A DNA stretch of 64,000 bases, taken from NCBI RefSeq assembly GCF_004798905.1, contig NZ_SDMO01000007.1, positions 124,001 through 188,000 on the forward strand. The letters run 5' to 3'. The stretch's first letter is position 1. Each line of letters starts with the position of its first letter. The notes beneath the pieces are model-generated. The model worked only from the letters and a program-made list of their open reading frames with translations. It was not told the origin of the DNA and made no database searches. The translations under genes and the position numbers were made by a program. This DNA comes from Halomonas borealis (GTDB taxonomy: Bacteria; Pseudomonadota; Gammaproteobacteria; Pseudomonadales; Halomonadaceae). This document shows, one piece after another, positions 44,223 through 52,486 of the stretch.

Positions 44223-45743
44223 TCAGAAGAAGCCGAGCGGGCTGCTGTCGTAGCTGACCAGCAGGTTCTTGGTCTGCTGGTAATGCTCGAGGGCCATCTT
44301 GTGGGTCTCGCGGCCGACGCCGGACTTCTTGTAACCGCCGAAGGCGGCATGCGCCGGGTACTGGTGGTAGCAGTTGGTCCACACCCGGCCGGCCTGGATG
44401 CCACGCCCCATGCGGAAGGCCACGTTCATGTCACGGCTCCACACTCCGGCACCGAGGCCGAACTCGGTGTCGTTGGCGATGGCCAGCGCCTCTTCCTCGT
44501 CCTTGAAGGTCGTCACGCCGACCACGGGGCCGAAGATTTCCTCCTGGAAGACGCGCATCTTGTTGTGGCCCTTGAGCAGGGTCGGCTGGATGTAATAGCC
44601 CTGATCATAGGCCGGGTCGAGGCGCTCCTTGCCGCCGCCGGTCAGGAACTCGGCGCCTTCCTCACGGGCGACATCCATGTACGAGAGGATCTTGTCGTAC
44701 TGCTCCTGGCTTGCCTGGGCGCCGACCTGAACGTCGGTATCCAGCGGGTTGCCACGCTTGATCGCCTGGGTACGCTCGATCACCTTGGCCATGAAGTCGT
44801 CGTACATCGACTCCTGGATCAGCGCCCGCGACGGGCAGGTGCACACCTCGCCCTGGTTGAGGAAGGCCAGCACCAGGCCCTCGACGGCCTTGTCGATGAA
44901 CTCGGGCTCGGCGTTCATGATGTCGGCGAAGTAGATGTTCGGCGACTTTCCGCCCAGCTCCACGGTCGAGGGAATGATGTTCTCCGCAGCGCACTTCAGG
45001 ATCTGCGAGCCCACCGGGGTCGAGCCGGTGAAGGCGATCTTGGCGATGCGCTTGCTGCTCGCCAGCGCCTGCCCCGCCTCGGCACCGTAGCCATTGACGA
45101 CGTTGATCACCCCAGGCGGCAGCAGGTCGCCGATCGCCTCCATCACCTTGAGGATCGACGCCGGGGTCTGCTCGGCCGGCTTGAGCACCACGCAGTTGCC
45201 GGCGGCCAGCGCCGGGGCCAGCTTCCAGGCGGCCATCAGGATCGGGAAGTTCCAGGGGATGATCTGGCCCACCACGCCCAGCGGCTCGTGGAAGTGATAG
45301 GCCACGGTATTGGCGTCGATATCCGCCGCGGTGCCTTCCTGGGCGCGAAGGCAGCCGGCGAAGTAACGGAAGTGGTCCACCGCCAGCGGCATGTCGGCGT
45401 TCAGGGTCTCGCGCACCGCCTTGCCGTTGTCCCAGCTCTCGGCGACGGCCAGCGCCTCGAGGTTCTGCTCGAGGCGGTCGGCGATCCTCAGCATCAGGTT
45501 GCTGCGCTCGGCGGCCGAGGTCTTGCCCCAGGAGGGCGCGGCGGCATGGGCGGCATCCAGCGCCTTGTCGACGTCTTCGGAGGTGGAGCGGGGAATCTCG
45601 CAGAACGGCGCACCGTTGACGGGGCTGACGTTGTCGAAATACTGCCCCCTGACCGGCGCGACGAACTCGCCGCCGATGTAATTGCCATAGCGCGAGGCGA
45701 AGCTCACCACGGCCTCGGGGCTACCAGGGTTGGCGTAGATCAT
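44223..45743 (-). CDS. ExaC/AldB-type NAD-dependent aldehyde dehydrogenase
   Basis: 506-residue aldehyde dehydrogenase closely resembling the acetaldehyde dehydrogenases ExaC/AldB: N-terminal [57 protein letters not shown], the catalytic glutamate in [11 protein letters not shown] and the cysteine in [13 protein letters not shown]. It oxidises acetaldehyde and other short aldehydes to acids. The ATG at 45743 has GGAG upstream. It is divergent from an AgmR-like regulator, the same association as in Pseudomonas ethanol oxidation. Confidence 0.9.
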   Translation of the reverse strand: MIYANPGSPEAVVSFASRYGNYIGGEFVAPVRGQYFDNVSPVNGAPFCEIPRSTSEDVDKALDAAHAAAPSWGKTSAAERSNLMLRIADRLEQNLEALAVAESWDNGKAVRETLNADMPLAVDHFRYFAGCLRAQEGTAADIDANTVAYHFHEPLGVVGQIIPWNFPILMAAWKLAPALAAGNCVVLKPAEQTPASILKVMEAIGDLLPPGVINVVNGYGAEAGQALASSKRIAKIAFTGSTPVGSQILKCAAENIIPSTVELGGKSPNIYFADIMNAEPEFIDKAVEGLVLAFLNQGEVCTCPSRALIQESMYDDFMAKVIERTQAIKRGNPLDTDVQVGAQASQEQYDKILSYMDVAREEGAEFLTGGGKERLDPAYDQGYYIQPTLLKGHNKMRVFQEEIFGPVVGVTTFKDEEEALAIANDTEFGLGAGVWSRDMNVAFRMGRGIQAGRVWTNCYHQYPAHAAFGGYKKSGVGRETHKMALEHYQQTKNLLVSYDSSPLGFF

Positions 45744-45876
45744 GATGTGTCTCCAGCTCTTGTGGTTATGTGAGTGCCCTCCCAGTCTTGGCCAACCCCG
45801 TCGTCTGAGACATACTTCGATGGCAGGAGAGCGCCTCCTCCTTCGGTAGGAGGCCCGACGATCCCAGGAGTCACGC

Positions 45877-46569
45877 ATGTATACCCTGATGGTGGCCGAC
45901 GACCACCCGCTGTTCCGCGAGGCCATCGGCGCGGCGATCCGCGCCGGCCTGCCCAGCTGCCGGCTGCTCGAGGCCGGCAGCCTCGATGAGGCCTTGCACG
46001 GGATCGCCACGGAGGAGCAGGAGATCGACCTGCTGCTGCTCGATCTCGGCCTGCCCGATGCCGCCGGGCTCGCCGGCCTCGAACGGCTGCGCGAGGCCTG
46101 CCCCGCGTTGCCGGTGGTGGTGGTCTCGGCCGAGCGCGAACGCCGCCTCATCCTCGAATCCATCGCCCTGGGCGCGGTGGGCTACATCCCCAAGTCCACG
46201 CCGCGGCGCGCGCTGCTCACCGCCTTGCGTCAGGTGTTGGGTGGCCAGGTCTATCTCCCGCCGGACATCATGCGCCGGCCCGCACCGCCCGACCCCGGGG
46301 ATGCGCCACTCGCCGGCGTCGCTTCCCCCGACGCGGCCTCGCCGCTGGATGCCCTCACCGACAAGCAGCTCGAGGTGCTCGCGCGCCTGGTGCGTGGCGA
46401 CGCCAACAAGGTGATCGCCCGACAGCTCGATATCGCCGAGACCACCGTCAAGACCCATGTCTCGGCGATACTGCGCAAGCTCGACGTCGGCAGCCGCGTG
46501 CAGGCCATCCTGGCCGCCGACCAGGTCGAGCTGGCCGCCCGCCTGGCCCGCCTGCGCCCCCATGACTGA
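45877..46569 (+). CDS. agmR: AgmR/ErbR-like LuxR-family response regulator
   Basis: 230-residue NarL/FixJ-type regulator. The receiver domain is about 1-120, with phospho-acceptor D54 ([10 protein letters not shown]), VVVVSAERE and the lysine in [10 protein letters not shown]. An Ala/Pro-rich linker follows, then the C-terminal LuxR helix-turn-helix (about 165-225, [45 protein letters not shown]). It matches Pseudomonas AgmR/ErbR from the first residues. AgmR controls ethanol and glycerol oxidation genes such as exaA and exaC. The cognate kinase is probably the ErcS'-like protein encoded convergently. Confidence 0.88.
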   Translation: MYTLMVADDHPLFREAIGAAIRAGLPSCRLLEAGSLDEALHGIATEEQEIDLLLLDLGLPDAAGLAGLERLREACPALPVVVVSAERERRLILESIALGAVGYIPKSTPRRALLTALRQVLGGQVYLPPDIMRRPAPPDPGDAPLAGVASPDAASPLDALTDKQLEVLARLVRGDANKVIARQLDIAETTVKTHVSAILRKLDVGSRVQAILAADQVELAARLARLRPHD

Positions 46570-46584
46570 AGACGCCGGCACCGC

Positions 46585-47934
46585 TCAGGCGCCGTTCGCC
46601 TCGCGCCGGTTGGCGATCAACAGCCGCAATCGCAGCGGTTTCACCGGCTTGAGCAGGTAGTCGAAGCCACGCTCGCGCGCCCGCTGCTTGAGTTCGCCGT
46701 CATGATTGGCGGTGATCACCACCACGCCAAGCTCGGGATGACGCCGACACAGCCGCTCCGCCACGCAGATCCCATCCGGGTCGCCCGGCGCCAGGTGGTA
46801 GTCGACCAGCAACAGGTCGGCACGCTCACGGCGGCTGGTGGCCTCGAGGGCCGCCGGGGTGGCCACGCAGCGTACCCGGCAGCCCCAGCCATCGAGCAAG
46901 GCCGTCATGCCCTCGAGGATGGCCGGATCGTCATCGAGCACCCAGACCCGCATGCCGGCGATATCGATCGGGCCGGGCGGCGCCTCGGCCACCGGCAGGT
47001 CGCGGGGCCGGCCATAGGGCACACGGATCGAGAACAACGCCCCCTGGCCCGGCCGCGAGACCAGGTTCAGCGGGTGCTCGAGCATGGTGGCGATGCGATC
47101 GACGATGGCGAGCCCCAGCCCCAAGCCCCGGTCGCCATCCTCGGGGCTCGCCACGGCACGCCGGAACTCGAGGAAGATCGCCTGCTGCTGAGCCGCATCG
47201 ATGCCCGGGCCGGTATCGCCGACCAGGATCTCGAGGCCGTCATGCCGTCGCCGGCAGCCCAGCAGCAGGCGGCCATGTTCGGTGTAGCGCAGCGCGTTGG
47301 TCAGGAAGTTGCGCACCACCCGGGCGAGCAGCGCCAGGTCGGAACTCACCACCATACCGCTCGGGACATAGTGCAAGTCGAGCCCCCGCGCGCCGGCCAG
47401 CTGGCGATACTCCTCGGCCAGCACATCGAGCAGCTCGGCCACCGGGAAGACCGCCACATCGGGGGTCAGAACCCCGGCATCCAGGCGCGAGATATCCACC
47501 AGGGTGCCCAGCAACGCCTCGACATCCTTGAGCGAGCGGCCGATATGGCCGACCTGCCGTCCGGCATCCTCCGGCAAGGCCTGGTCTTCCAGGGCACTGG
47601 CGAACAACCGCGCGGCGTTGAGCGGCTGCAGGAGGTCGTGGCTGACCGCGGCCAGGAAGCGCGTCTTGGAGTGATTGGCCGCCTCGGCCTCGGCCCGCGC
47701 CTCCTCCAGCGCCTCCAGGGTGCGATGCAGGCTATCGGTGCGCTCGCGCACCTGCTCGGCGAGCAGCACGGCATGCTCGAAGGCGCCATAGGGCGCGCCG
47801 CCGCCCATGCCGGCGGACTCCACCCGCTCGATCAACGCCCCGCAGATGCGCCTTAACCGCGCGTTCTCCTCCGCCAGCGCTCGCTCCTGTTCGGTGGCGG
47901 GTTCGATGTGCGGCGGTTCAGCCCCGAGATCCAA
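46585..47934 (-). CDS. NahK/ErcS'-like hybrid histidine kinase
   Basis: 449-residue cytoplasmic hybrid kinase without PAS or membrane segments. The N-terminal coiled-coil is about 12-90. HisKA carries H99 in TRFLAAVSHDLLQPLNAARLFASAL, the signature of the NahK/ErcS' group. A HATPase domain (RVVRNFLTNALRYTEHG, GDTGPGID, GLGLGLAIVDRI) is followed by a C-terminal receiver (about 330-445, LLLVDYHLAPGDPDG). No ATG lies before residue 43; the best start is a TTG at 47934, inside the last codons of the FIST gene (17-bp overlap) behind GGGGGTGG. The FIST protein is therefore its likely input. Confidence 0.88.
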   Translation of the reverse strand: MDLGAEPPHIEPATEQERALAEENARLRRICGALIERVESAGMGGGAPYGAFEHAVLLAEQVRERTDSLHRTLEALEEARAEAEAANHSKTRFLAAVSHDLLQPLNAARLFASALEDQALPEDAGRQVGHIGRSLKDVEALLGTLVDISRLDAGVLTPDVAVFPVAELLDVLAEEYRQLAGARGLDLHYVPSGMVVSSDLALLARVVRNFLTNALRYTEHGRLLLGCRRRHDGLEILVGDTGPGIDAAQQQAIFLEFRRAVASPEDGDRGLGLGLAIVDRIATMLEHPLNLVSRPGQGALFSIRVPYGRPRDLPVAEAPPGPIDIAGMRVWVLDDDPAILEGMTALLDGWGCRVRCVATPAALEATSRRERADLLLVDYHLAPGDPDGICVAERLCRRHPELGVVVITANHDGELKQRARERGFDYLLKPVKPLRLRLLIANRREANGA

Positions 47935-49069
47935 TCGCCACCCCCGTGAAGGTCTGGTTGATGTGCTGCCCCTGATGCTGCTCACCGTAGGTGTTGAAGC
48001 CGACCACCCGAGCCTCGGCCAACAGCCGTGAGGCGGCGTCCGCCTGGCCCCGGGCCTCCAGCTCCAGGCGCCGCAGGAAGCAGTCACAACCGAGGATCAG
48101 TGCCGGCGGCCCCAACCGCCGGCTCAGGTCGTCCAGCACCCCGGACAGCTCCTCGAGCATCGGTGCCGGCCGCATGGCGGTGAGCACGATGCCGTTTTCC
48201 ACCGCGCAGTAGAAATGCAGCCCACCCTCATCGTCGACCCGCTGTATCGAGCGCACATAGTGGGCCTCGCCGATGCGCACCGCCAACGGATGATGGGCGA
48301 AGATGTCGGCATCCAGCTCGTCGACCGTCCGCCCCACCAGGCGGGCGTATTCCTCGGCGGCAGGGGCGGCGTTGAGCTCCATCACCCGCCGCCGTTCGCG
48401 ATCCACCGCGGTGACCACCAGCTTCTCGCGGCGCGGGCGCAGATGATGGGTGGTGAAGACCTCGAAGGGCCGCCGGCTGGTGATCATCACCACCACCGCC
48501 GAGGCGTCGTGAAAGCCGCCATCGGCGTAGACGTAGGTGTGGTTCAGCCGGTTGTCGTCTCCGGCGGAGCCACCGAAACTCGGGATGCCGCCGAGCGCGG
48601 CCTCGAGGGTCGCAAGCACCTGCTCCTCGCTGCTGGAGAGGCCATCGAGCAGGGTCAGCACGAAGGGGCGCGCATCGACGGCGGGCGCTCGACGCCGACA
48701 GTCGGCGAGCAGGCCATCGACCAGCCGCTGTGCCTGGGGCAGCGCGAAGGCCTCGAGATCGGCGACCCGGGCACAGGCGATCGCGAAGTCGTCGCGATCG
48801 AAGCCGATGGCCACGATGCAGCCGCGGCCGTAGCCGGCGGGGGTGATCTCGCCGGCGGTGGTGCAGCCCGCCAGGGTCACCGGCGCGAAGGCACGCTCGA
48901 GGGCCGCGCCGAGCGCCGCCAGCGGATAGTCGGCACTGCAGAAGAACAACACGCAACCAAGCTCGGGGCCGGCGAGCGCCTCGGCCAGCTCGGCGGCGGC
49001 CTGGTCGGGGTCGAGGCTGTCGCTGGCGGCCGTGCGCGGCGAGGCGCAAGCGGCGGGGGCATCGGACAT
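47918..49069 (-). CDS. FIST-domain sensor protein
   Basis: 383-residue protein with FIST N (about 30-225, VLFFCSADYPLAALGAALERAFAPVTLAGCTTAGEITPAGYG ... PSFGGSAGDDNRLNHTYVYADG) and FIST C (about 245-370, EYARLVGRTVDELDADIFAHHPLAVRIG ... LILGCDCFLRRLELEARG) domains. FIST domains are proposed small-ligand sensors feeding signal transduction. There is no signal peptide, so it acts in the cytoplasm. The ATG at 49069 has GAGG 5 bp upstream, and its 3' end overlaps the hybrid kinase gene. In Pseudomonas, similar proteins lie next to ErcS'/ErbR. Confidence 0.88.
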   Translation of the reverse strand: MSDAPAACASPRTAASDSLDPDQAAAELAEALAGPELGCVLFFCSADYPLAALGAALERAFAPVTLAGCTTAGEITPAGYGRGCIVAIGFDRDDFAIACARVADLEAFALPQAQRLVDGLLADCRRRAPAVDARPFVLTLLDGLSSSEEQVLATLEAALGGIPSFGGSAGDDNRLNHTYVYADGGFHDASAVVVMITSRRPFEVFTTHHLRPRREKLVVTAVDRERRRVMELNAAPAAEEYARLVGRTVDELDADIFAHHPLAVRIGEAHYVRSIQRVDDEGGLHFYCAVENGIVLTAMRPAPMLEELSGVLDDLSRRLGPPALILGCDCFLRRLELEARGQADAASRLLAEARVVGFNTYGEQHQGQHINQTFTGVAIGSRG

Positions 49070-49186
49070 GGCGGCCTCGCGAGGATGGGATGAGAGCACA
49101 GCATGAAGGCAGTGTAGGCGCACGCCCTCCCCGCCCACAATTCCCGCGCACGGCGCTCCCTCGCCCGCGTCGAAGCCCGCCGTCGC

Positions 49187-51370
49187 TCAGGTCGCGGCGA
49201 CGCTCTCATCCAGCGCCGCGAGAGCCTCGCCCAACCGCTCGCGCAGCGCCGCCAGGGTCGCCGCCTCGTCCCCCAGGGCGGCGTCGCGGGCGGCATGCTC
49301 CAGGCGTGCGGCCAGCGCGGCCACGTGCACGGCGCCGAGCGAGGCGGATTCGCCCTTGAGCCGGTGCGCCAGGTGCCGCACGTCGTCGGCCCGTCGCGCC
49401 TCGCAGGCATCCGCCAGCCCCTCGAGATGCCTCCAGGCCTCCTGACGATAATGCGCCACCAGCGCCGCCATGGCCTCGCCGTCCAGGCTCGCGCGCAGCG
49501 CCATCATCACCTCGTCGTCCAGCGTCGGTTCCACCATCGGCGCCTCGACGGCGGCCGCAGGGGGCACCGGCGCCGAGGCGTAGCCGTGATACGCCAGGTG
49601 ACGATGCATCACCTTGAGCAGCGAGACCTGCAGCAGCGGCTTGGCCAGATAGCCGTTCATTCCCGCCGCCAGGCAGCGAGCCTGGTCGCCAAGCGGCCCC
49701 CCCGCGGTCATCGCCACGATCGGCATGTCGGCCAGCCAGCCGCCCCGGGCGCGAATGCGTCGGGTGACCTCCAGGCCGTCCATGTCCGGCATCTGCACGT
49801 CCATGAACACCAGGTCGAAATGCTCCTTCGCCACGCTCGCCAGGGCCTCGGCGCCGGAGCCCGCCAGGCTGGCGCGGCAACCGAGCTTGGTGAGCATGGC
49901 CAGTGCCACCTGCTGATTGACCGGATTGTCCTCGACCACCAGCAGTCGGGCATCGCACAGCGCCGCCATGTCGCCCGGCAGCGCCGCCACCTCACCCTCC
50001 CGAGGTGCGGCCGCCTCGATCAGCGGCAGACGGAACCAGCAGCGACTGCCCTCCCCCGGTTGGCTGTCGATGCCGATCTCGCCACCCAGCGCTTCCACCA
50101 GCCGCTTGCTGATGGCGAGGCCCAGCCCGCTGCCCCCGAAGCGGCGCGCGGTGCCGGGGTCCCCCTGACGGAAGGGCTCGAACAGCCGCGCCTGCTGATC
50201 GGCCGTGATGCCACAGCCGGTATCGCTCACCTCGATACCCAGCCAGCCCTCGGCCGAGCGGCTCACCTCGACCCGCACCGTTCCTTCGTCGGTGAACTTC
50301 ACGGCGTTGGAGAGCAGGTTCAAGAGGACCTGGCGCAACCGGCCGGCATCGCCCATGACATGCTCCGGCAGGGCCGGGTCGAAGACACGCTCGATGCGCA
50401 GGCCACGGGCCTCGATATGCGGTTGGAACAGCGACACCACCCCCTCGACGAGTTCGTCAAGGGCCAGCGGCCCGTGCTCGAGCTCCAGGCGTCCGGCCTC
50501 GATCTTGGAGAAGTCCAGGATATCGTTGATCAGCTCCATCAGCCGACCGGCGCTCTCATGGATGGTATCGGCGTAGTGCCGGGCCCGCTCGGGCAGCGAC
50601 TGTTCCACCAACAGATCGCTCATGCCGATCACGCCGTTGAGCGGCGTACGAATCTCGTGGCTGACGGTGGCCAGGAACTCGGACTTGGCCTGACTGGCCG
50701 ACTCGGCGCGCCGGGCCGTGGTCTCCAGCTCGCGGCTGAGCGATTCCAGGGTACGACGCGCGGCGGCGTTGTCGCGTGACTCACGAACCAGGAAGGTCAC
50801 GACCAGCATCGCCGCCACGCTCATGCCCAGGATCAACGCCAACAGCAGGCCATAGAGCCACTGCAGGCGCTCGCGCTCCTGGGTCGAGACACCTGCCAGG
50901 TGGCCATTGATGGTGATGATCAGGCGCTGGGCCGGCTGGCCGATTCGCCCCAGATGCTGGATCAGGGCCTGACGCGCGACCGGGCCCAGGGTCTCGATGC
51001 CCTGCAGCCGACGGTCGAGTGACTGCAATTGCCGCTCGATCTCGTCGACCCGTTCCCCGGCCCCGGGGATACGCTCGATGAGCTCGGCGATCTGGCCACC
51101 CCGCAACAAGGTCAGCCGGCTGTAGAGCAGCTCGAAGCGCAGCCGCGCCTCATCCAGCGACTCGGCGTCCGACTCGCTCAGCGCCAGCTTGCTACGTAAT
51201 TCGACGGCATCGCGATCGAGCTTGTAGGCATGCCAGACGGCATCGCCGCCGACCCGGCGTACCAGGCTGTCCTGGCGCCAGGCGACCAGCCCCACCAGCA
51301 GGATGGCCGCGACGAACAGCAGCAAGGCCGCGATGACACCGAGCTTCAAGCGCAGCGGAGAATAGCGCAC
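49187..51370 (-). CDS. membrane hybrid sensor histidine kinase with receiver and Hpt domains
   Basis: 727-residue multistep phosphorelay kinase. TM1 is about 9-31, the periplasmic helical region about 32-170, TM2 about 172-195, HisKA with H238 ([20 protein letters not shown]), HATPase about 340-450 ([30 protein letters not shown]), receiver about 474-590 with D524 ([12 protein letters not shown]), and Hpt about 620-720 with H669 ([14 protein letters not shown]). No output domain, so a separate regulator must receive the phosphate; AgmR is one candidate. The 19-bp gap from the upstream small secreted protein suggests that protein modulates its periplasmic domain. Confidence 0.9.
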   Translation of the reverse strand: MRYSPLRLKLGVIAALLLFVAAILLVGLVAWRQDSLVRRVGGDAVWHAYKLDRDAVELRSKLALSESDAESLDEARLRFELLYSRLTLLRGGQIAELIERIPGAGERVDEIERQLQSLDRRLQGIETLGPVARQALIQHLGRIGQPAQRLIITINGHLAGVSTQERERLQWLYGLLLALILGMSVAAMLVVTFLVRESRDNAAARRTLESLSRELETTARRAESASQAKSEFLATVSHEIRTPLNGVIGMSDLLVEQSLPERARHYADTIHESAGRLMELINDILDFSKIEAGRLELEHGPLALDELVEGVVSLFQPHIEARGLRIERVFDPALPEHVMGDAGRLRQVLLNLLSNAVKFTDEGTVRVEVSRSAEGWLGIEVSDTGCGITADQQARLFEPFRQGDPGTARRFGGSGLGLAISKRLVEALGGEIGIDSQPGEGSRCWFRLPLIEAAAPREGEVAALPGDMAALCDARLLVVEDNPVNQQVALAMLTKLGCRASLAGSGAEALASVAKEHFDLVFMDVQMPDMDGLEVTRRIRARGGWLADMPIVAMTAGGPLGDQARCLAAGMNGYLAKPLLQVSLLKVMHRHLAYHGYASAPVPPAAAVEAPMVEPTLDDEVMMALRASLDGEAMAALVAHYRQEAWRHLEGLADACEARRADDVRHLAHRLKGESASLGAVHVAALAARLEHAARDAALGDEAATLAALRERLGEALAALDESVAAT

Positions 51371-51388
51371 CAGACGGCTCCTCGTCGG

Positions 51389-51916
51389 TCAGTGGATCTC
51401 GATCCGCGCCACCTGCCAGACCGAGCGAAAACGGATCTCCTCGTTGAGCAGCTCCGGGCGGGCATCGAAGGGGTAGAGCACGAACAAGGGGCCGAAGCGA
51501 CGGATCGGCATGGCTTCACCATCGTGGCGCATCGCCAGGATGACCCCGTAGCGGCTGAAATCACTGACCGGCACATCGGCCTCGAAGCCGTTCAAGGCGA
51601 TCACCCGGGCCTGATCGCCCCGGGCGCCTACCGCCTCGAACAGCGCCGTCCCCAGCGGGCCCTCGAAGCGCCCGACGCCCTGGTGCCAAGGCGTATGGGT
51701 CGCGATGGTGCGGGAGGGCAGCGCCTCGAGCATGGCACGATCGAAGCGCGCCACGCCCTCTCCGTTGGTGCGGCTGATATCCCCGCAGACGGTCAGCATC
51801 ACGTTCCCTCGGGGCTCGGGCAGGGGCTCGTCCAGGGAAGGGGGCGCGGCGGCGATCGCCCCCGAACACCACCATAACAGGGCGCAGATCGAGGGTATCA
51901 GGCGGCGGATGCGCAT
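51389..51916 (-). CDS. small periplasmic sulfite-oxidase-fold protein next to hybrid kinase
   Basis: 175-residue exported protein: signal peptide (about 1-23, RLIPSICALLWWCSGAIAA), then a reduced oxidoreductase molybdopterin-binding (SUOX-fold) domain: LTVCGDISRTNGEGVARFDRAMLEALPSRTI, THTPWHQGVGRFEGPLGTALFEAVGARGD, ALNGFEADVPVSDFSRYGVILA and GPLFVLYPFD. At about half the size of true enzymes it probably does not carry the cofactor and may act as a ligand-binding partner of the kinase encoded 19 bp downstream. I chose the ATG at 51916, where the signal peptide starts. Confidence 0.75.
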   Translation of the reverse strand: MRIRRLIPSICALLWWCSGAIAAAPPSLDEPLPEPRGNVMLTVCGDISRTNGEGVARFDRAMLEALPSRTIATHTPWHQGVGRFEGPLGTALFEAVGARGDQARVIALNGFEADVPVSDFSRYGVILAMRHDGEAMPIRRFGPLFVLYPFDARPELLNEEIRFRSVWQVARIEIH

Positions 51917-51992
51917 ATCGGGGCTCCGGGTCGTCGGTCTCGGGCAAGGGTACTCGATTCCTCCGCCACGGTCAGGCACCCGCAGAAACCAC

Positions 51993-52026
51993 GACGCCCA
52001 CGCCCCCGGGCGGGGACGTGGGCGTC
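51993..52026. terminator. long hairpin downstream of the UspA/TRAP operon
   Basis: GACGCCCACG pairs with CGTGGGCGTC, and an inner CCCC/GGGG extends the stem. It lies 20 bp past the uspA stop (minus strand) and also after the start side of the SUOX-fold gene. It is the likely end of the TAXI-TRAP-uspA transcript. Confidence 0.7.
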
Positions 52027-52045
52027 GCGGTCGACGGTACGGCCG

Positions 52046-52474
52046 TCAGCGCACGATCATCACCGACATCTTGCTGTGGTGCACCACATGCTCGGCGTTG
52101 GGGCCGAGCACGTAATCGGCGAACTTACGCTTGTTGTGGGAGGCCATGACGATCAGGTCGATATCGAGCTTCTTGGCCGCCTTGATGATCGCCTCCCAGG
52201 GCGAACCATCGACGATGACGCTCTGCGCCTGAACGTCATCGGGCACGTGCTGCTGGATGAACTCGTGCTGCGCCTTGGTCACCGCCTCGTGGGCCTTGCC
52301 GGCGAAATCCCGGGGAAAGTAGCTCCCCACCAGCGGCATGCGATAGTCCGGCAGCACCGTCACCACATGCAACGAGGCATCGAAGCTCTTGCACAGCGAC
52401 AGCGCCGTGGGCAGCGCCTTGGCCCAGGAGGCCTCCTCATCGAGGTCCACCGGCAACATGATCTTGTTATACAT
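52046..52474 (-). CDS. TeaD-like universal stress protein linked to a TRAP transporter
   Basis: 142-residue single-domain UspA protein: MYNKIMLPVDLDEEASWAKALPTALSLCKSF at the N-terminus, DLIVMASHNKRKFADYVLGPNAEHVVHHSKMSVMIV at the C-terminus. The loop H-N-KRK...LGPNAE is a variant of the G-x2-G-x9-G(S/T) ATP motif, so nucleotide binding is uncertain. It lies 12 bp after the TRAP permease, like teaD after teaABC in Halomonas elongata, where TeaD lowers ectoine uptake. GGAGGTAACCC precedes the ATG. Confidence 0.87.
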   Translation of the reverse strand: MYNKIMLPVDLDEEASWAKALPTALSLCKSFDASLHVVTVLPDYRMPLVGSYFPRDFAGKAHEAVTKAQHEFIQQHVPDDVQAQSVIVDGSPWEAIIKAAKKLDIDLIVMASHNKRKFADYVLGPNAEHVVHHSKMSVMIVR

Positions 52475-52486
52475 GGGTTACCTCCA

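Noticed and set aside
47935..48087. N-terminal extension of the ErcS'-like kinase back to an ATG at 48087
   Set aside because: The added 51 residues lie entirely inside the FIST coding sequence in another frame and read as low-complexity Arg/Ser/Trp; the TTG at 47934 is more plausible.
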